Shown here in pieces: positions 5,999-13,734 of a stretch of DNA of 27,817 nucleotides. How positions within the stretch are numbered: the stretch's first letter is position 1; each line of letters begins with the position of its first letter. A program made the translations under genes and the position numbers. Below the pieces are notes generated by a model. That model worked only from the letters and a program-made list of their open reading frames with translations, was not told the origin of the DNA and did no database searches. Location of the stretch: the NCBI GenBank assembly GCA_005791685.1, contig SXVG01000030.1:1-27817 (forward strand), given 5' to 3'. The stretch comes from Methylotenera sp. (GTDB lineage Bacteria; Pseudomonadota; Gammaproteobacteria; Burkholderiales; Methylophilaceae).

Positions 5999-7987
5999 TT
6001 AAGCGGTCGGCGCGCTTGCGGGCTGATGAAATTTAGCCGCGCGCATGAGCCTGAGTAATAGCGTATCTAACTGATGCGCTTGTTCGCTTAGCTTTAAAAA
6101 ATCCTGTTCGGCTAAAGCCACATTTTTTTCAGTATTTTCAGCATGGCTGTGTGATTCCATTAAGGCTGCGGCACGTTTGTCTAGGGATTTTTTATGTTCG
6201 TTGATTTGCGTTTTAAGTTCACCTATCACCACATTTAACCAAAGCGTACAATCCACTTGGGCTTGCTCAAAAGCCGTTTGAATTTGCGCACCTAGACCTA
6301 GGTAAAATCGACGAATTAAAAAACGTTTTTCGGTCAGCACGTTGATGGGGTCCAGGCAAAATGCGTTGGTAATCTTTTCTAGGGATTGCATGGCATGGAT
6401 AAACTTATCCATATTAAGCGCCATGGCTTGGGTTTTTTCAAAACCGTGATTGCGATAAAAGAGTTGGTATAAATCGTCGGCCTGCTGTTTGATTAGATCG
6501 CCTTCTAATTTAATCTGTTCAGCCAGTTGAATGGCTTGCTTAGTCAAGGTGCGCATGCTTCTATTTAAGCTGATGGTGGTCCAACTGTCGCCCATGTCTT
6601 GCTTGCTTTGCTCCAAGGTGTTGTTTAAATGGCCTAGGCTAAGATGCTGCAGTAGCTTGTCGCTGAGGCGTTTAATTTTTTCGCCACCTTGATTGAACGT
6701 TAGCACGGAGGCGTCATAACGCTTACGTTCAATGGCGACTTGAGTCAAAATGGTTTTGCTCGTGTCTGCATTTTGATTTTGCATCTGCTTTAATTCTTTG
6801 AGCTGACTGTCGGTTTGTTGGAGGCGCATTTTCGCCACTTTTTGCGATAGCGCGATCATGTTGGCGCATTCGGTCACGATGGCTCGGCCTAGAATTTCAT
6901 GCTTGGATTTAATCAGTTGATTGGCTAAGGCATCTTCTAAAGATTCAATACCGCTGCGCGCTAATAAGGCAGCGTCTTTTTTGATTTTAGCGAGCAGGGC
7001 TTTTTGTGCGGATATGGCAAAAATACGTTTGGCATCCACCGCTAATTGTTGGGCGGTATGGTCAATTTGTTGTTGAATTAAGCGTTCCACTTCCGCATCG
7101 CTTTCTAGGCCATCCCAAAGCATATCGATTTTGTTCAGTATGACTAATTTATGACTGGCGCGATTTTTTACATAGTCGGTCCATATCTGCATGTCGGACT
7201 TGGTGATGCCGGTGTCGGTGGCGGCCAAAAATAATACCGCATGGGCATTGGGGATAATGTCCAAGGTCAGTTCTGGCTCTGCCCCCATGCTGTTTAAGCC
7301 TGGCGTATCAATGACGACCAAGCCTTTTTGCAACAAGGGGTGCGGGTAGTTAATCATGGCGTGGCGCCACATGGGGATGTCTATCGTACCTTGCTCTGCC
7401 AACATGCGCTGCATCGCCGGATCGTCTTCGTTCCAAAAGCCTAGCGATTTTGCCGTGGCTAAATCCACGCTTCTTTTTTCGATTAAGGCGCCCAGGGTTT
7501 GCTTCATGGCATCGGCTGAACCGGTGTCCAGTAAAAATTTATGCCATAAGTCGGGCTGGCTTTTTAGTTCGGTCAAGCTGCTGTCGCTGAGTTTCGTGGC
7601 TATCGGTAAAAGTTTAATAAAGGCCGGTTCATCATTGGAAAATATTTCAGTGGGGCACATGGTGGTGCGCCCAGGTGCGCTTGGCAACAGGCGTTGATTA
7701 AAGTCGGCGAAAAAGAGGGCGTTAATGGTCTCGGTCTTGCCGCGGGAAAATTCGGCTAAAAACGCCATCAGCAGTTGGTCTTTTTTTAAGATTTCTTTTA
7801 GGTCGTACAGCCTTAACTCTTGCGCCGCATCCATGGGGCCGGCTTGCTCCAGCCACGCAATGTATTCATCAAGGAGGGCAATTAGACTGGCCCGCCAAGC
7901 GCTGTATTCGCTTATTTTTATGCTTAGGCTAGATTCAGCGGTGGGCTGGCTAGGCAAGGCTTGAGATGGGGTGGGCATGCGCGTCAT
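5999..7987 (-). CDS. Dynamin-like GTPase
   Basis: The protein has 662 residues. An N-terminal helical segment (about 25-75) precedes a G domain: P-loop AEFSRGKT (78-85) with the lysine and threonine kept but alanine at the first glycine position, switch threonines in GRTTMCPTE (107-114), DTPGLN (227-232) and NKID (285-288). From about residue 370 onward it is long, charged and glutamine-rich, likely helical stalk and coiled coil, including the heptad-like stretch around 380-400. No transmembrane segment is obvious. Such bacterial proteins bind or remodel membranes, but the role of this subgroup is not established. It is the last gene of yggS-proC-yggT, starting 11 bases after yggT, which encodes a membrane protein, so a membrane-linked job is an inference from context. 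The start at 7987 has no clear ribosome site; ATG at 7978 is an alternative. Confidence 0.85.
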   Translation of the reverse strand: MTRMPTPSQALPSQPTAESSLSIKISEYSAWRASLIALLDEYIAWLEQAGPMDAAQELRLYDLKEILKKDQLLMAFLAEFSRGKTETINALFFADFNQRLLPSAPGRTTMCPTEIFSNDEPAFIKLLPIATKLSDSSLTELKSQPDLWHKFLLDTGSADAMKQTLGALIEKRSVDLATAKSLGFWNEDDPAMQRMLAEQGTIDIPMWRHAMINYPHPLLQKGLVVIDTPGLNSMGAEPELTLDIIPNAHAVLFLAATDTGITKSDMQIWTDYVKNRASHKLVILNKIDMLWDGLESDAEVERLIQQQIDHTAQQLAVDAKRIFAISAQKALLAKIKKDAALLARSGIESLEDALANQLIKSKHEILGRAIVTECANMIALSQKVAKMRLQQTDSQLKELKQMQNQNADTSKTILTQVAIERKRYDASVLTFNQGGEKIKRLSDKLLQHLSLGHLNNTLEQSKQDMGDSWTTISLNRSMRTLTKQAIQLAEQIKLEGDLIKQQADDLYQLFYRNHGFEKTQAMALNMDKFIHAMQSLEKITNAFCLDPINVLTEKRFLIRRFYLGLGAQIQTAFEQAQVDCTLWLNVVIGELKTQINEHKKSLDKRAAALMESHSHAENTEKNVALAEQDFLKLSEQAHQLDTLLLRLMRAAKFHQPASAPTA

Positions 7988-7998
7988 GGTGGGTGAGC

Positions 7999-8589
7999 TT
8001 ACAGCGCTGCCAGTAGCTTACTTTCCAAGGGCATGAGCAGGGTTGTCAGCAGCAACTGTGCACTAATGATAAAAACAAGCGGGCTGATGTCGAGCTGGCC
8101 TATCGGCCGTACGAATTTACGCAGCCGATTGAGTGTGGGTGCGGTGAGGGCGCTCAACACTGGGGCGAGTGCGGTATGGGGGTTAAGCCAGCTTAGTATG
8201 GCTTGCAGCAATACCGCATAAAGGAAGAGGCTGAGGCTGATGTTGATGACACCTAAGCCGGCTAAGCCGAGTAGCTTAGGCCAGATGCTGTTGGCGGCGA
8301 TGACTAAGGGGAAGTCTTTTAAGGCTAAACTTAATAGGTACAACAGCAGCTGTGTTAAGAAGGCCAGCAATAAAGTGGCGGCATCCAGTTTAGTAAAGCC
8401 TAGGTTGTTAACGGCGCCTAGGATGCGCCTAGCGGGCCTTACCGCAAAATTGCTTAAGGTCACCACCCATACTGCCGCTGGATTTTGGAAAGAAACCTTG
8501 GTCAGTTGAAAATAAAAGCGTAATAGAAACAATAAGGTCAGTAAGCCTAATACCGTTTGTAGCAAAAACAGCAGGGCATTAGTTAGCAA
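7999..8589 (-). CDS. yggT: YggT family integral membrane protein
   Basis: This 196-residue protein is almost entirely hydrophobic, with two copies of the YggT repeat. Each copy has a transmembrane helix, a basic-proline motif and another helix: VRPARRILGAVNNLG (50-64) in the first, and LRKFVRPIGQLDISPL (156-171) in the second. I infer about four to six membrane segments. Its exact function is unknown; the family has been linked to osmotic shock tolerance and its genes sit beside proC and yggS in many proteobacteria. The start codon is TTG at 8589, overlapping the end of proC by 11 bases. A strong AGGAGA ribosome site at 8595-8600 lies 5 bases before it and no in-frame ATG is nearby, so the start is well supported and translational coupling with proC is likely. 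Confidence 0.9.
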   Translation of the reverse strand: MLTNALLFLLQTVLGLLTLLFLLRFYFQLTKVSFQNPAAVWVVTLSNFAVRPARRILGAVNNLGFTKLDAATLLLAFLTQLLLYLLSLALKDFPLVIAANSIWPKLLGLAGLGVINISLSLFLYAVLLQAILSWLNPHTALAPVLSALTAPTLNRLRKFVRPIGQLDISPLVFIISAQLLLTTLLMPLESKLLAAL

Positions 8590-9403
8590 GCTCGTCTCCT
8601 AGCATTTTGGATTTTTTGGCTGCGGCAGTGGCGGCGGCCAAAATGATTTGCTTGATGTGAGCGGATTCCAAACTCAGTATGCCTTGTTCGGTGGTACCGC
8701 CTTTGGAAGTGACTTGGGCGCGCAGTGTTTGTATGTCTGAATTCGCTTGTTGCGCCAGTAAACTGGCGCCAGAGAAGGTTTGCATGGCCAATAGATTTGC
8801 TTCTGCTGGGTTAAGGCCCAGGACTATGGCTGCATCACGCAACGCTTCTATCAAATAAAAAACATAGGCAGGGCCACTGCCGGAAATGGCGGTAACGGCA
8901 TCCATTTTCGTTTCATCGTCTAACCACAAGCTGAGGCCTATGGCATCTAATATGCTTTTAGCTTGCTCGCGTTGTGCGGCTTGGACGCCAGGCATGGCAT
9001 ACAGTGCAGATACCCCGGCTTGGATTTGCGCGGGGGTATTGGGCATGACCCTGACGATGGCGGTGTAATCATTTAGCCAGCGGGAAAGTTCACCGGTGCG
9101 GATGCCGGCGGCAATTGAAATGACCAGTTGCTTGGACAGTTTGGCCTTGAGTTGCTCGCAGACGGTGCGCATTTGTTGTGGCTTGACCGCCAGCACAATG
9201 ATTTGCGCTGACGTATCCGGCATGGCCACATAATGCGCATAAGTTAATACGCCAAATTGGCTGGTCAATGCTGCACGCTTTTCTGCATCGGGTTCAATAA
9301 CCTGTATGGCCGACATGCTAAAGCCATTATTTTTTAAGCCGCTTAGGATGGCGCTGGCCATGTTGCCACCACCGATAAAGCTAATCTGCATATTATGATT
9401 CAT
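8579..9403 (-). CDS. proC: Pyrroline-5-carboxylate reductase
   Basis: ProC reduces 1-pyrroline-5-carboxylate to proline with NAD(P)H, the last step of proline synthesis. The 274-residue length fits. It has the dinucleotide-binding ISFIGGGNMASAIL (7-20), AVKPQQ (72-77), VMPNTPAQIQAG (119-130), the ISGSGPAYVFYLIEAL stretch (173-188) and TSKGGTTEQGI (232-242), all hallmarks of the family. Start at 9403; a second ATG at 9391 (residue 5) leaves the Rossmann motif intact and cannot be excluded. The gene begins 34 bases after yggS and overlaps yggT, so yggS, proC, yggT and the dynamin-like gene appear to be one transcription unit. Confidence 0.97.
   Translation of the reverse strand: MNHNMQISFIGGGNMASAILSGLKNNGFSMSAIQVIEPDAEKRAALTSQFGVLTYAHYVAMPDTSAQIIVLAVKPQQMRTVCEQLKAKLSKQLVISIAAGIRTGELSRWLNDYTAIVRVMPNTPAQIQAGVSALYAMPGVQAAQREQAKSILDAIGLSLWLDDETKMDAVTAISGSGPAYVFYLIEALRDAAIVLGLNPAEANLLAMQTFSGASLLAQQANSDIQTLRAQVTSKGGTTEQGILSLESAHIKQIILAAATAAAKKSKMLGDELAN
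8595..8600 (-). promoter_or_regulatory. Shine-Dalgarno site inside proC for the TTG start of yggT
   Basis: AGGAGA on the minus strand lies 5 bases before TTG at 8589, within the last codons of proC. It is the best ribosome site in this operon and fixes the unusual start. Confidence 0.65.
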
Positions 9404-9437
9404 GTGTGGGGCTTACCCTTTAATATAAGCTGTTTCT

Positions 9438-10118
9438 TTATTTTCTGGCACCAAACAAAGCCGAACCTATGCGTACGATGGTGGCACCTTGTTGGATGGC
9501 GATGGGGTAGTCGTCCGACATGCCCATAGACAAGGTGTCCAGTGCATACGCTTTTGCTAACAAGTTATCATAACATTCTCGTACTTGTTTGAATTGCTGG
9601 GTTTGTATATTAATGTTTTGGCTGGGGGCCGGTATGGCCATTAAGCCACGCAGTTGTAAGTGCGGGAGTCTGGCGATGGTGGCCACTAGGGCTTCTAGGT
9701 CGGCCACTAACACGCCACTTTTGCTGGGTTCCTGGCTGATGTTGACCTGCACGCAGACTTGCAATGGTTTGCTATGCTTGGCCCTGGCGTCATTTAAACG
9801 CATGGCTATTTTGGGCCTGTCTATGCCGTGTACCCAGTCAAAATGTTGGGCGATTAATTGCGTTTTATTGCTTTGTATGGGCCCAATAAAATGCCATGTT
9901 ATAGCCAAGTCACTTAACTGCGCTTGCTTATCCAAGGCTTCTTGTAAATAGTTTTCGCCAAAGTGGCGTTGGCCTGCGGCATACGCCTCACGAATGGCGG
10001 TGGCTGATTGCGCTTTGCTGACCGCCAGCAATTGTACGGATTGCGCTGCATGCTCAGGCCGTTTGGCCGCTTGAATGGCGCTTAGAATAACTTGCAAGCG
10101 ATTGCTAATTGAGGTCAT
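9438..10118 (-). CDS. yggS: YggS family pyridoxal phosphate homeostasis protein
   Basis: This is a 226-residue single-domain PLP-binding barrel protein that buffers free PLP and affects amino acid and vitamin B6 balance; no enzyme reaction is known. The PLP lysine is K35 in LLAVSKAQ. Other signatures are HFGENYLQEALDK (52-64), WHFIGPIQSNK (75-85), VNISQEPSKSG, LRGLMAIPAP, SMGMSDDYPIAI, and the phosphate-binding VRIGSALFG near the end. It heads the yggS-proC-yggT-dynamin operon and is divergent from pilT, a common arrangement. A TATAAT on the minus strand at 10219-10224 in the 119-base gap could be its -10, but no -35 fits. Confidence 0.95.
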   Translation of the reverse strand: MTSISNRLQVILSAIQAAKRPEHAAQSVQLLAVSKAQSATAIREAYAAGQRHFGENYLQEALDKQAQLSDLAITWHFIGPIQSNKTQLIAQHFDWVHGIDRPKIAMRLNDARAKHSKPLQVCVQVNISQEPSKSGVLVADLEALVATIARLPHLQLRGLMAIPAPSQNINIQTQQFKQVRECYDNLLAKAYALDTLSMGMSDDYPIAIQQGATIVRIGSALFGARK

Positions 10119-10226
10119 AATCCATTAAGTGTTAAGTTCTCATGCTGGTTTTGCTACTGGACCTTGCATACGCGCGGGTAATGATTGCAGTAAATACAGC
10201 TAAGGCACAGCAGCGTAAATTATAAC

Positions 10227-10231
10227 AGGAG
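10227..10231 (+). promoter_or_regulatory. Shine-Dalgarno site for the GTG start of pilT
   Basis: AGGAG lies 6 bases before GTG at 10238 and decides that start; no in-frame ATG occurs before residue 24. Confidence 0.65.
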
Positions 10232-10237
10232 CACGTT

Positions 10238-11281
10238 GTGGATATTTCAGATTTACTGGCCTTTTCAGTTAAAAATCAAGCTTCCGATTTACACTTGTCC
10301 GCCGACATGCCGCCTATGCTACGTGTGCATGGCGATATTCGTAAAATCAATCTGCCGACTTTAAATCATACGCAAGTGCGGGCCATGATTTATGACATCA
10401 TGAACGACAGCCAGCGTAAGGAATACGAAGCCAGCTTGGAGTGTGATTTTTCTTTTGAAATAGCTAATTTAGCGCGTTTCCGGGTGAATGCTTTTAACCA
10501 CAGCCGTGGTGCTGGTGCCGTCTTTCGCAACATCCCATCGCAAATATCGAGCTTGGAGGCATTAAATTGCCCGGCCATTTTTAAAGAGATTGCCGATCAG
10601 AGCAGGGGCTTGTGTTTGATTACTGGGCCAACGGGTTCGGGTAAGTCCACCACCTTGGCTGCCATGATAGATTATATTAACAACAAAGACTTCGCCCATA
10701 TTCTAACCGTGGAAGACCCCATAGAGTTTGTCCATACCCCTAAGCAATGTTTAATCAGTCAGCGTGAAGTGGGGCCGCACACCCATTCCTTTAATAATGC
10801 TTTGCGCTCGGCCTTACGTGAGGATCCCGACGTCATTTTAGTGGGCGAGTTGCGTGACCTGGAAACCATACGTTTGGCTTTGACGGCGGCAGAAACCGGG
10901 CACATGGTGTTCGGCACCTTGCATACCAGTTCCGCGGCTAAGACGATAGACCGCATCATTGATGTATTCCCGGCGGCAGAAAAAGACATGGTGCGTTCCA
11001 TGCTGTCGGAATCGTTGCGCGCCGTGATTTCACAAACCCTATGTAAAACCAAAGATGAGCAAGGGCGCGTGGCTGCCCATGAAATTATGTTAGCGACACC
11101 GGCCATACGCAATTTGATACGTGAAGCCAAAGTCCCGCAAATGTATTCGGCTATTCAGACGGGTCAAAGTGTGGGCATGCAAACACTGGATCAAAGTCTG
11201 CAGGATTTAGTGAAGCGCAATATTATTTCCGTGAATGAGGCCCGCGCCCAAGCGGCTAATAAAGACAGTATCTTTGGCTAG
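10238..11281 (+). CDS. pilT: Type IV pilus retraction ATPase PilT
   Basis: PilT is the hexameric cytoplasmic motor that depolymerises type IV pili, powering twitching and DNA uptake. The 347-residue protein matches the family end to end. It starts MDISDLLAFSVKNQASDLHLS, and has RFRVNAFNHSRGAGAVFR (80-97), Walker A GPTGSGKST (130-138), the Asp box ILTVEDPIEF (155-164), Walker B VILVGELRD with the catalytic glutamate E204, the His box TGHMVFGTLHT (220-230), and the retraction-critical AIRNLIRE (289-296). All motor residues are intact, unlike those of its neighbour PilU. The start codon is GTG, set by an AGGAG site. pilU follows after 26 bases on the same strand, and yggS is divergent. The pilus assembly genes are not in the window. 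Confidence 0.98.
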   Translation: MDISDLLAFSVKNQASDLHLSADMPPMLRVHGDIRKINLPTLNHTQVRAMIYDIMNDSQRKEYEASLECDFSFEIANLARFRVNAFNHSRGAGAVFRNIPSQISSLEALNCPAIFKEIADQSRGLCLITGPTGSGKSTTLAAMIDYINNKDFAHILTVEDPIEFVHTPKQCLISQREVGPHTHSFNNALRSALREDPDVILVGELRDLETIRLALTAAETGHMVFGTLHTSSAAKTIDRIIDVFPAAEKDMVRSMLSESLRAVISQTLCKTKDEQGRVAAHEIMLATPAIRNLIREAKVPQMYSAIQTGQSVGMQTLDQSLQDLVKRNIISVNEARAQAANKDSIFG

Positions 11282-11307
11282 GGCTATCAAGGGGGAATAG
11301 GTAGGCG

Positions 11308-12444
11308 ATGGAAAAAGATCAAACAGAAAAATTCGTATTGGATTTATTGCGATTGACCATGGCTAAAAATGCCTCGGATTTGTTTATCAGCAGTGGATTC
11401 CCGCCCGCCATGAAAATAGATGGCAAAATCACGCCGGTGAGCAATCAAGTTATTTCATCGCAACAGGCGCGTGAAATTTCCAACGCCATGATGACGGAAA
11501 AGCAAAGGGCCGAATTCGAAGCTGGCAAAGAATGTAATTTTGTGATCAGTCGCAGCGGCTTATCACGCTTTCGCGTGAATGCTTTTATCCAGCGTGGTGC
11601 AGTCGCTTTGGTGTTTAGAATGATAGCCACAAAAATCCCTGACTTTGAGAGCCTAGGTCTGCCACCGGTGTTAAAAGAGATCGCCTTAAGTAAGCGCGGC
11701 TTGGTGATTTTTGTCGGTGGTGCCGGTTCTGGGAAATCCAGCTCTTTAGCAGCGATGGTGGGCTATCGCAATGCCAATGGCAGTGGCCATGTGTTAACCA
11801 TAGAAGACCCGATAGAGTTTCTGCACGAGCATCAAAACTGCATCATTAGCCAACGTGAAGTTGGGGTGGACAGTGACGATAGCCATAAGGCCTTAAACAA
11901 TGCCTTACGCCAAGCACCGGACGTGGTGGTGATTGGGGCTATTCGTGATCGAGAAACCATGGAATACGCCATGACGTTTGCCGAGACCGGGCATTTGTGT
12001 TTGGCGACTTTGCATGCCAATAGCACCCATCAAGCGATAGACCGCATCGTCAATTTCTTTCCTGAAGAACGGCGCAATCAAGTGTTGATGGATTTATCCT
12101 TGCATACCCAAGCCTTTATTGCACAACGCTTGATCCCGCTTAATAAAGCCAAAGGACGCGTGGCGGCGGTTGAGGTGATGCTTAATTCACCATTCATCGC
12201 CGACTTGATGCGCAAGGGTGAGGTGCTGGCCATTAAGGAGGTCATGGTAAAAGCCACGGATTTAGGCATGCAAACCTTGGACCAAGCGTTGTTTGATTTA
12301 TATAACGCGGAATTAATTAGCTATGAAGACGCTTTGCTCAATGCCGATTCGGAGAATGATTTGCGTTTAAAAATTAAATTAGCCTATGACGCGAGCAAGG
12401 CCCCATCGCCGGCCGCTGATTTGGCGGATTTAAATATTGTTTAA
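11308..12444 (+). CDS. pilU: Type IV pilus accessory retraction ATPase PilU, Walker B variant
   Basis: PilU is the PilT paralogue that assists retraction, usually depending on PilT. The 378-residue length and sequence fit PilU: RFRVNAFIQRGAVALVFR (87-104), Walker A GGAGSGKS (137-144), Asp box LTIEDPIEF (163-171), the PilU-type LRQAPDVVVIG (200-210), ETGHLCLATLHANS, FFPEERRNQVLMDLSLHTQAF, and the C-terminal ALFDLY...YEDALLNADSENDLRLKIKL. The striking point is residue 211: the family has GEIRDRET in Walker B, while here the codon is GCT (11938-11940), giving GAIRDRET. That glutamate is the presumed catalytic base, so ATP hydrolysis is expected to be weak or lost while ATP binding and hexamer contacts may remain. 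No frameshift or other decay is visible. A ribosome site (GGGGGAATAGG) precedes the ATG. The gene converges on pyrC' with a 15-base gap. Confidence 0.96.
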   Translation: MEKDQTEKFVLDLLRLTMAKNASDLFISSGFPPAMKIDGKITPVSNQVISSQQAREISNAMMTEKQRAEFEAGKECNFVISRSGLSRFRVNAFIQRGAVALVFRMIATKIPDFESLGLPPVLKEIALSKRGLVIFVGGAGSGKSSSLAAMVGYRNANGSGHVLTIEDPIEFLHEHQNCIISQREVGVDSDDSHKALNNALRQAPDVVVIGAIRDRETMEYAMTFAETGHLCLATLHANSTHQAIDRIVNFFPEERRNQVLMDLSLHTQAFIAQRLIPLNKAKGRVAAVEVMLNSPFIADLMRKGEVLAIKEVMVKATDLGMQTLDQALFDLYNAELISYEDALLNADSENDLRLKIKLAYDASKAPSPAADLADLNIV

Positions 12445-12459
12445 TTGGCTAAACTGGCT

Positions 12460-13734
12460 TTAGCTTGGGTAGACCAGTTGGCCGTGCACCAAGGTGTATT
12501 TAACTTTCCCCGCCATTTCCAAACCGATAAACGGACTGTTTTTACCTTGACTCTTTAAGTTGCTGGGGTCGATTTTCCAGTATTGCTGCGGATCAAATAT
12601 GCAAATGTCGGCATCGCTGTTTAAAGCCAAATTGCCCGCGGCTATGCCTAAAATTTTGGCTGGGGCAGGGCTGATAAAGGACAGTGCATTGAGTAAACTG
12701 ACTTGCTCTTGCTGGGCCCATTTTAGAGTCAGGGTGAGCAGCAGTTCTAGGCCACTTGCGCCGATCTCCGCTTCAGCAAATGGGGCTAATTTAGCATCGT
12801 CATCCACCGGTGTGTGGTCAGAACAGATGGCGTCTATGGTGCCATCTTTAAGGCCGTCCGTCAGTGCTGCCTTGTCGCGCTGGCTACGCAGGGGCGGTTT
12901 TAGATGGCAATGGGTATTAAAGTAGCCTAGATCGTGCTCGGTCAGGTGTAACTGGTTGGCACTGACGTCGCAGCTAATGGGCAAGCCTTGTTTTTTGGCT
13001 ACACGCACCATGCTTACCCCTTCAGCCGTGGATAAGCGGCTAAGGTGTACTTTAGCGCCGGTTTCTTTAGCGATGCGTAATATGCTGGCCAGTGCCAGCG
13101 CTTCAGCGGCGCTAGGGATGCCTTTAAGGCCTAGTCTAGTGGCGACTTCGCCATCGTGAGCGACCCCATCTTTGGCCAGCCAAGCTTCTTCCGCATGCAA
13201 AAATAGGGTGTAGCCAAAGGTTGCGGCGTATTCCATGGCGCGCCAAAGCACTTGCGTGTCGGTAATGGCCACATTGGCTTGAGAAAACCCCACGCAACCT
13301 GCTGCACGTAACTCACCCATTTCAGCCAGCACTTCGCCTTGTAATTGCCGAGTTAAAGCGCCCAGCGGATAAACGTGGGCTAAATTAAGTTGTTTGGCGC
13401 GGTGTTTTAGCATTTCCACTAGACCCGGCTCGTCCAGCACTGGGTCGGTGTCCGGTGGGCAGGCTAGGCTAGTCACGCCCCCTGCGACCGCAGCTTGCAA
13501 CTCGCTAATGAGTGTGGCTTTGTATTCTTCGCCTGGTTCACGCAACCTGGCTGACAAATCCACCAAGCCTGGGCAGACAATAAGATTGCTTGCATCTATG
13601 CTTAGATTAGCGACAAAGCCCTCAGGCGCTTCGCCTAGTGCCAGAATTTTGCCTGCGCCTACAAAGACATCGAGTTGGCGGTCAATGTTGGCTTTAGGGT
13701 CTATGACACGGCCATTTTTAATGTGAATTTTCAT
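12460..13734 (-). CDS. pyrX: Dihydroorotase-like protein PyrC' lacking metal ligands (pyrX type)
   Basis: The 424-residue protein has the fold and length of class I dihydroorotase: an N-terminal beta domain, ACPPDTDPVLDEPG (91-104), LFLHAEE (177-183), VHLSRLSTAEG (229-239), CDVSANQLHLTE (255-266) and ICSDHTPVDDDAK (303-315). The catalytic metal site is broken. Where active enzymes have HxH in DLHVHLREPG, this one has DLSARLREPG (59-68), with S61 and R63. The SDDG metal-binding stretch is SQAN (151-154). Such inactive PyrC' proteins occur beside pyrB in Pseudomonas and many betaproteobacteria, where they hold the aspartate transcarbamoylase complex together, so the true dihydroorotase should be elsewhere. 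The start overlaps the pyrB stop in ATGA, indicating coupled translation with pyrB in a 1:1 complex. The gene converges on pilU. Confidence 0.9.
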   Translation of the reverse strand: MKIHIKNGRVIDPKANIDRQLDVFVGAGKILALGEAPEGFVANLSIDASNLIVCPGLVDLSARLREPGEEYKATLISELQAAVAGGVTSLACPPDTDPVLDEPGLVEMLKHRAKQLNLAHVYPLGALTRQLQGEVLAEMGELRAAGCVGFSQANVAITDTQVLWRAMEYAATFGYTLFLHAEEAWLAKDGVAHDGEVATRLGLKGIPSAAEALALASILRIAKETGAKVHLSRLSTAEGVSMVRVAKKQGLPISCDVSANQLHLTEHDLGYFNTHCHLKPPLRSQRDKAALTDGLKDGTIDAICSDHTPVDDDAKLAPFAEAEIGASGLELLLTLTLKWAQQEQVSLLNALSFISPAPAKILGIAAGNLALNSDADICIFDPQQYWKIDPSNLKSQGKNSPFIGLEMAGKVKYTLVHGQLVYPS

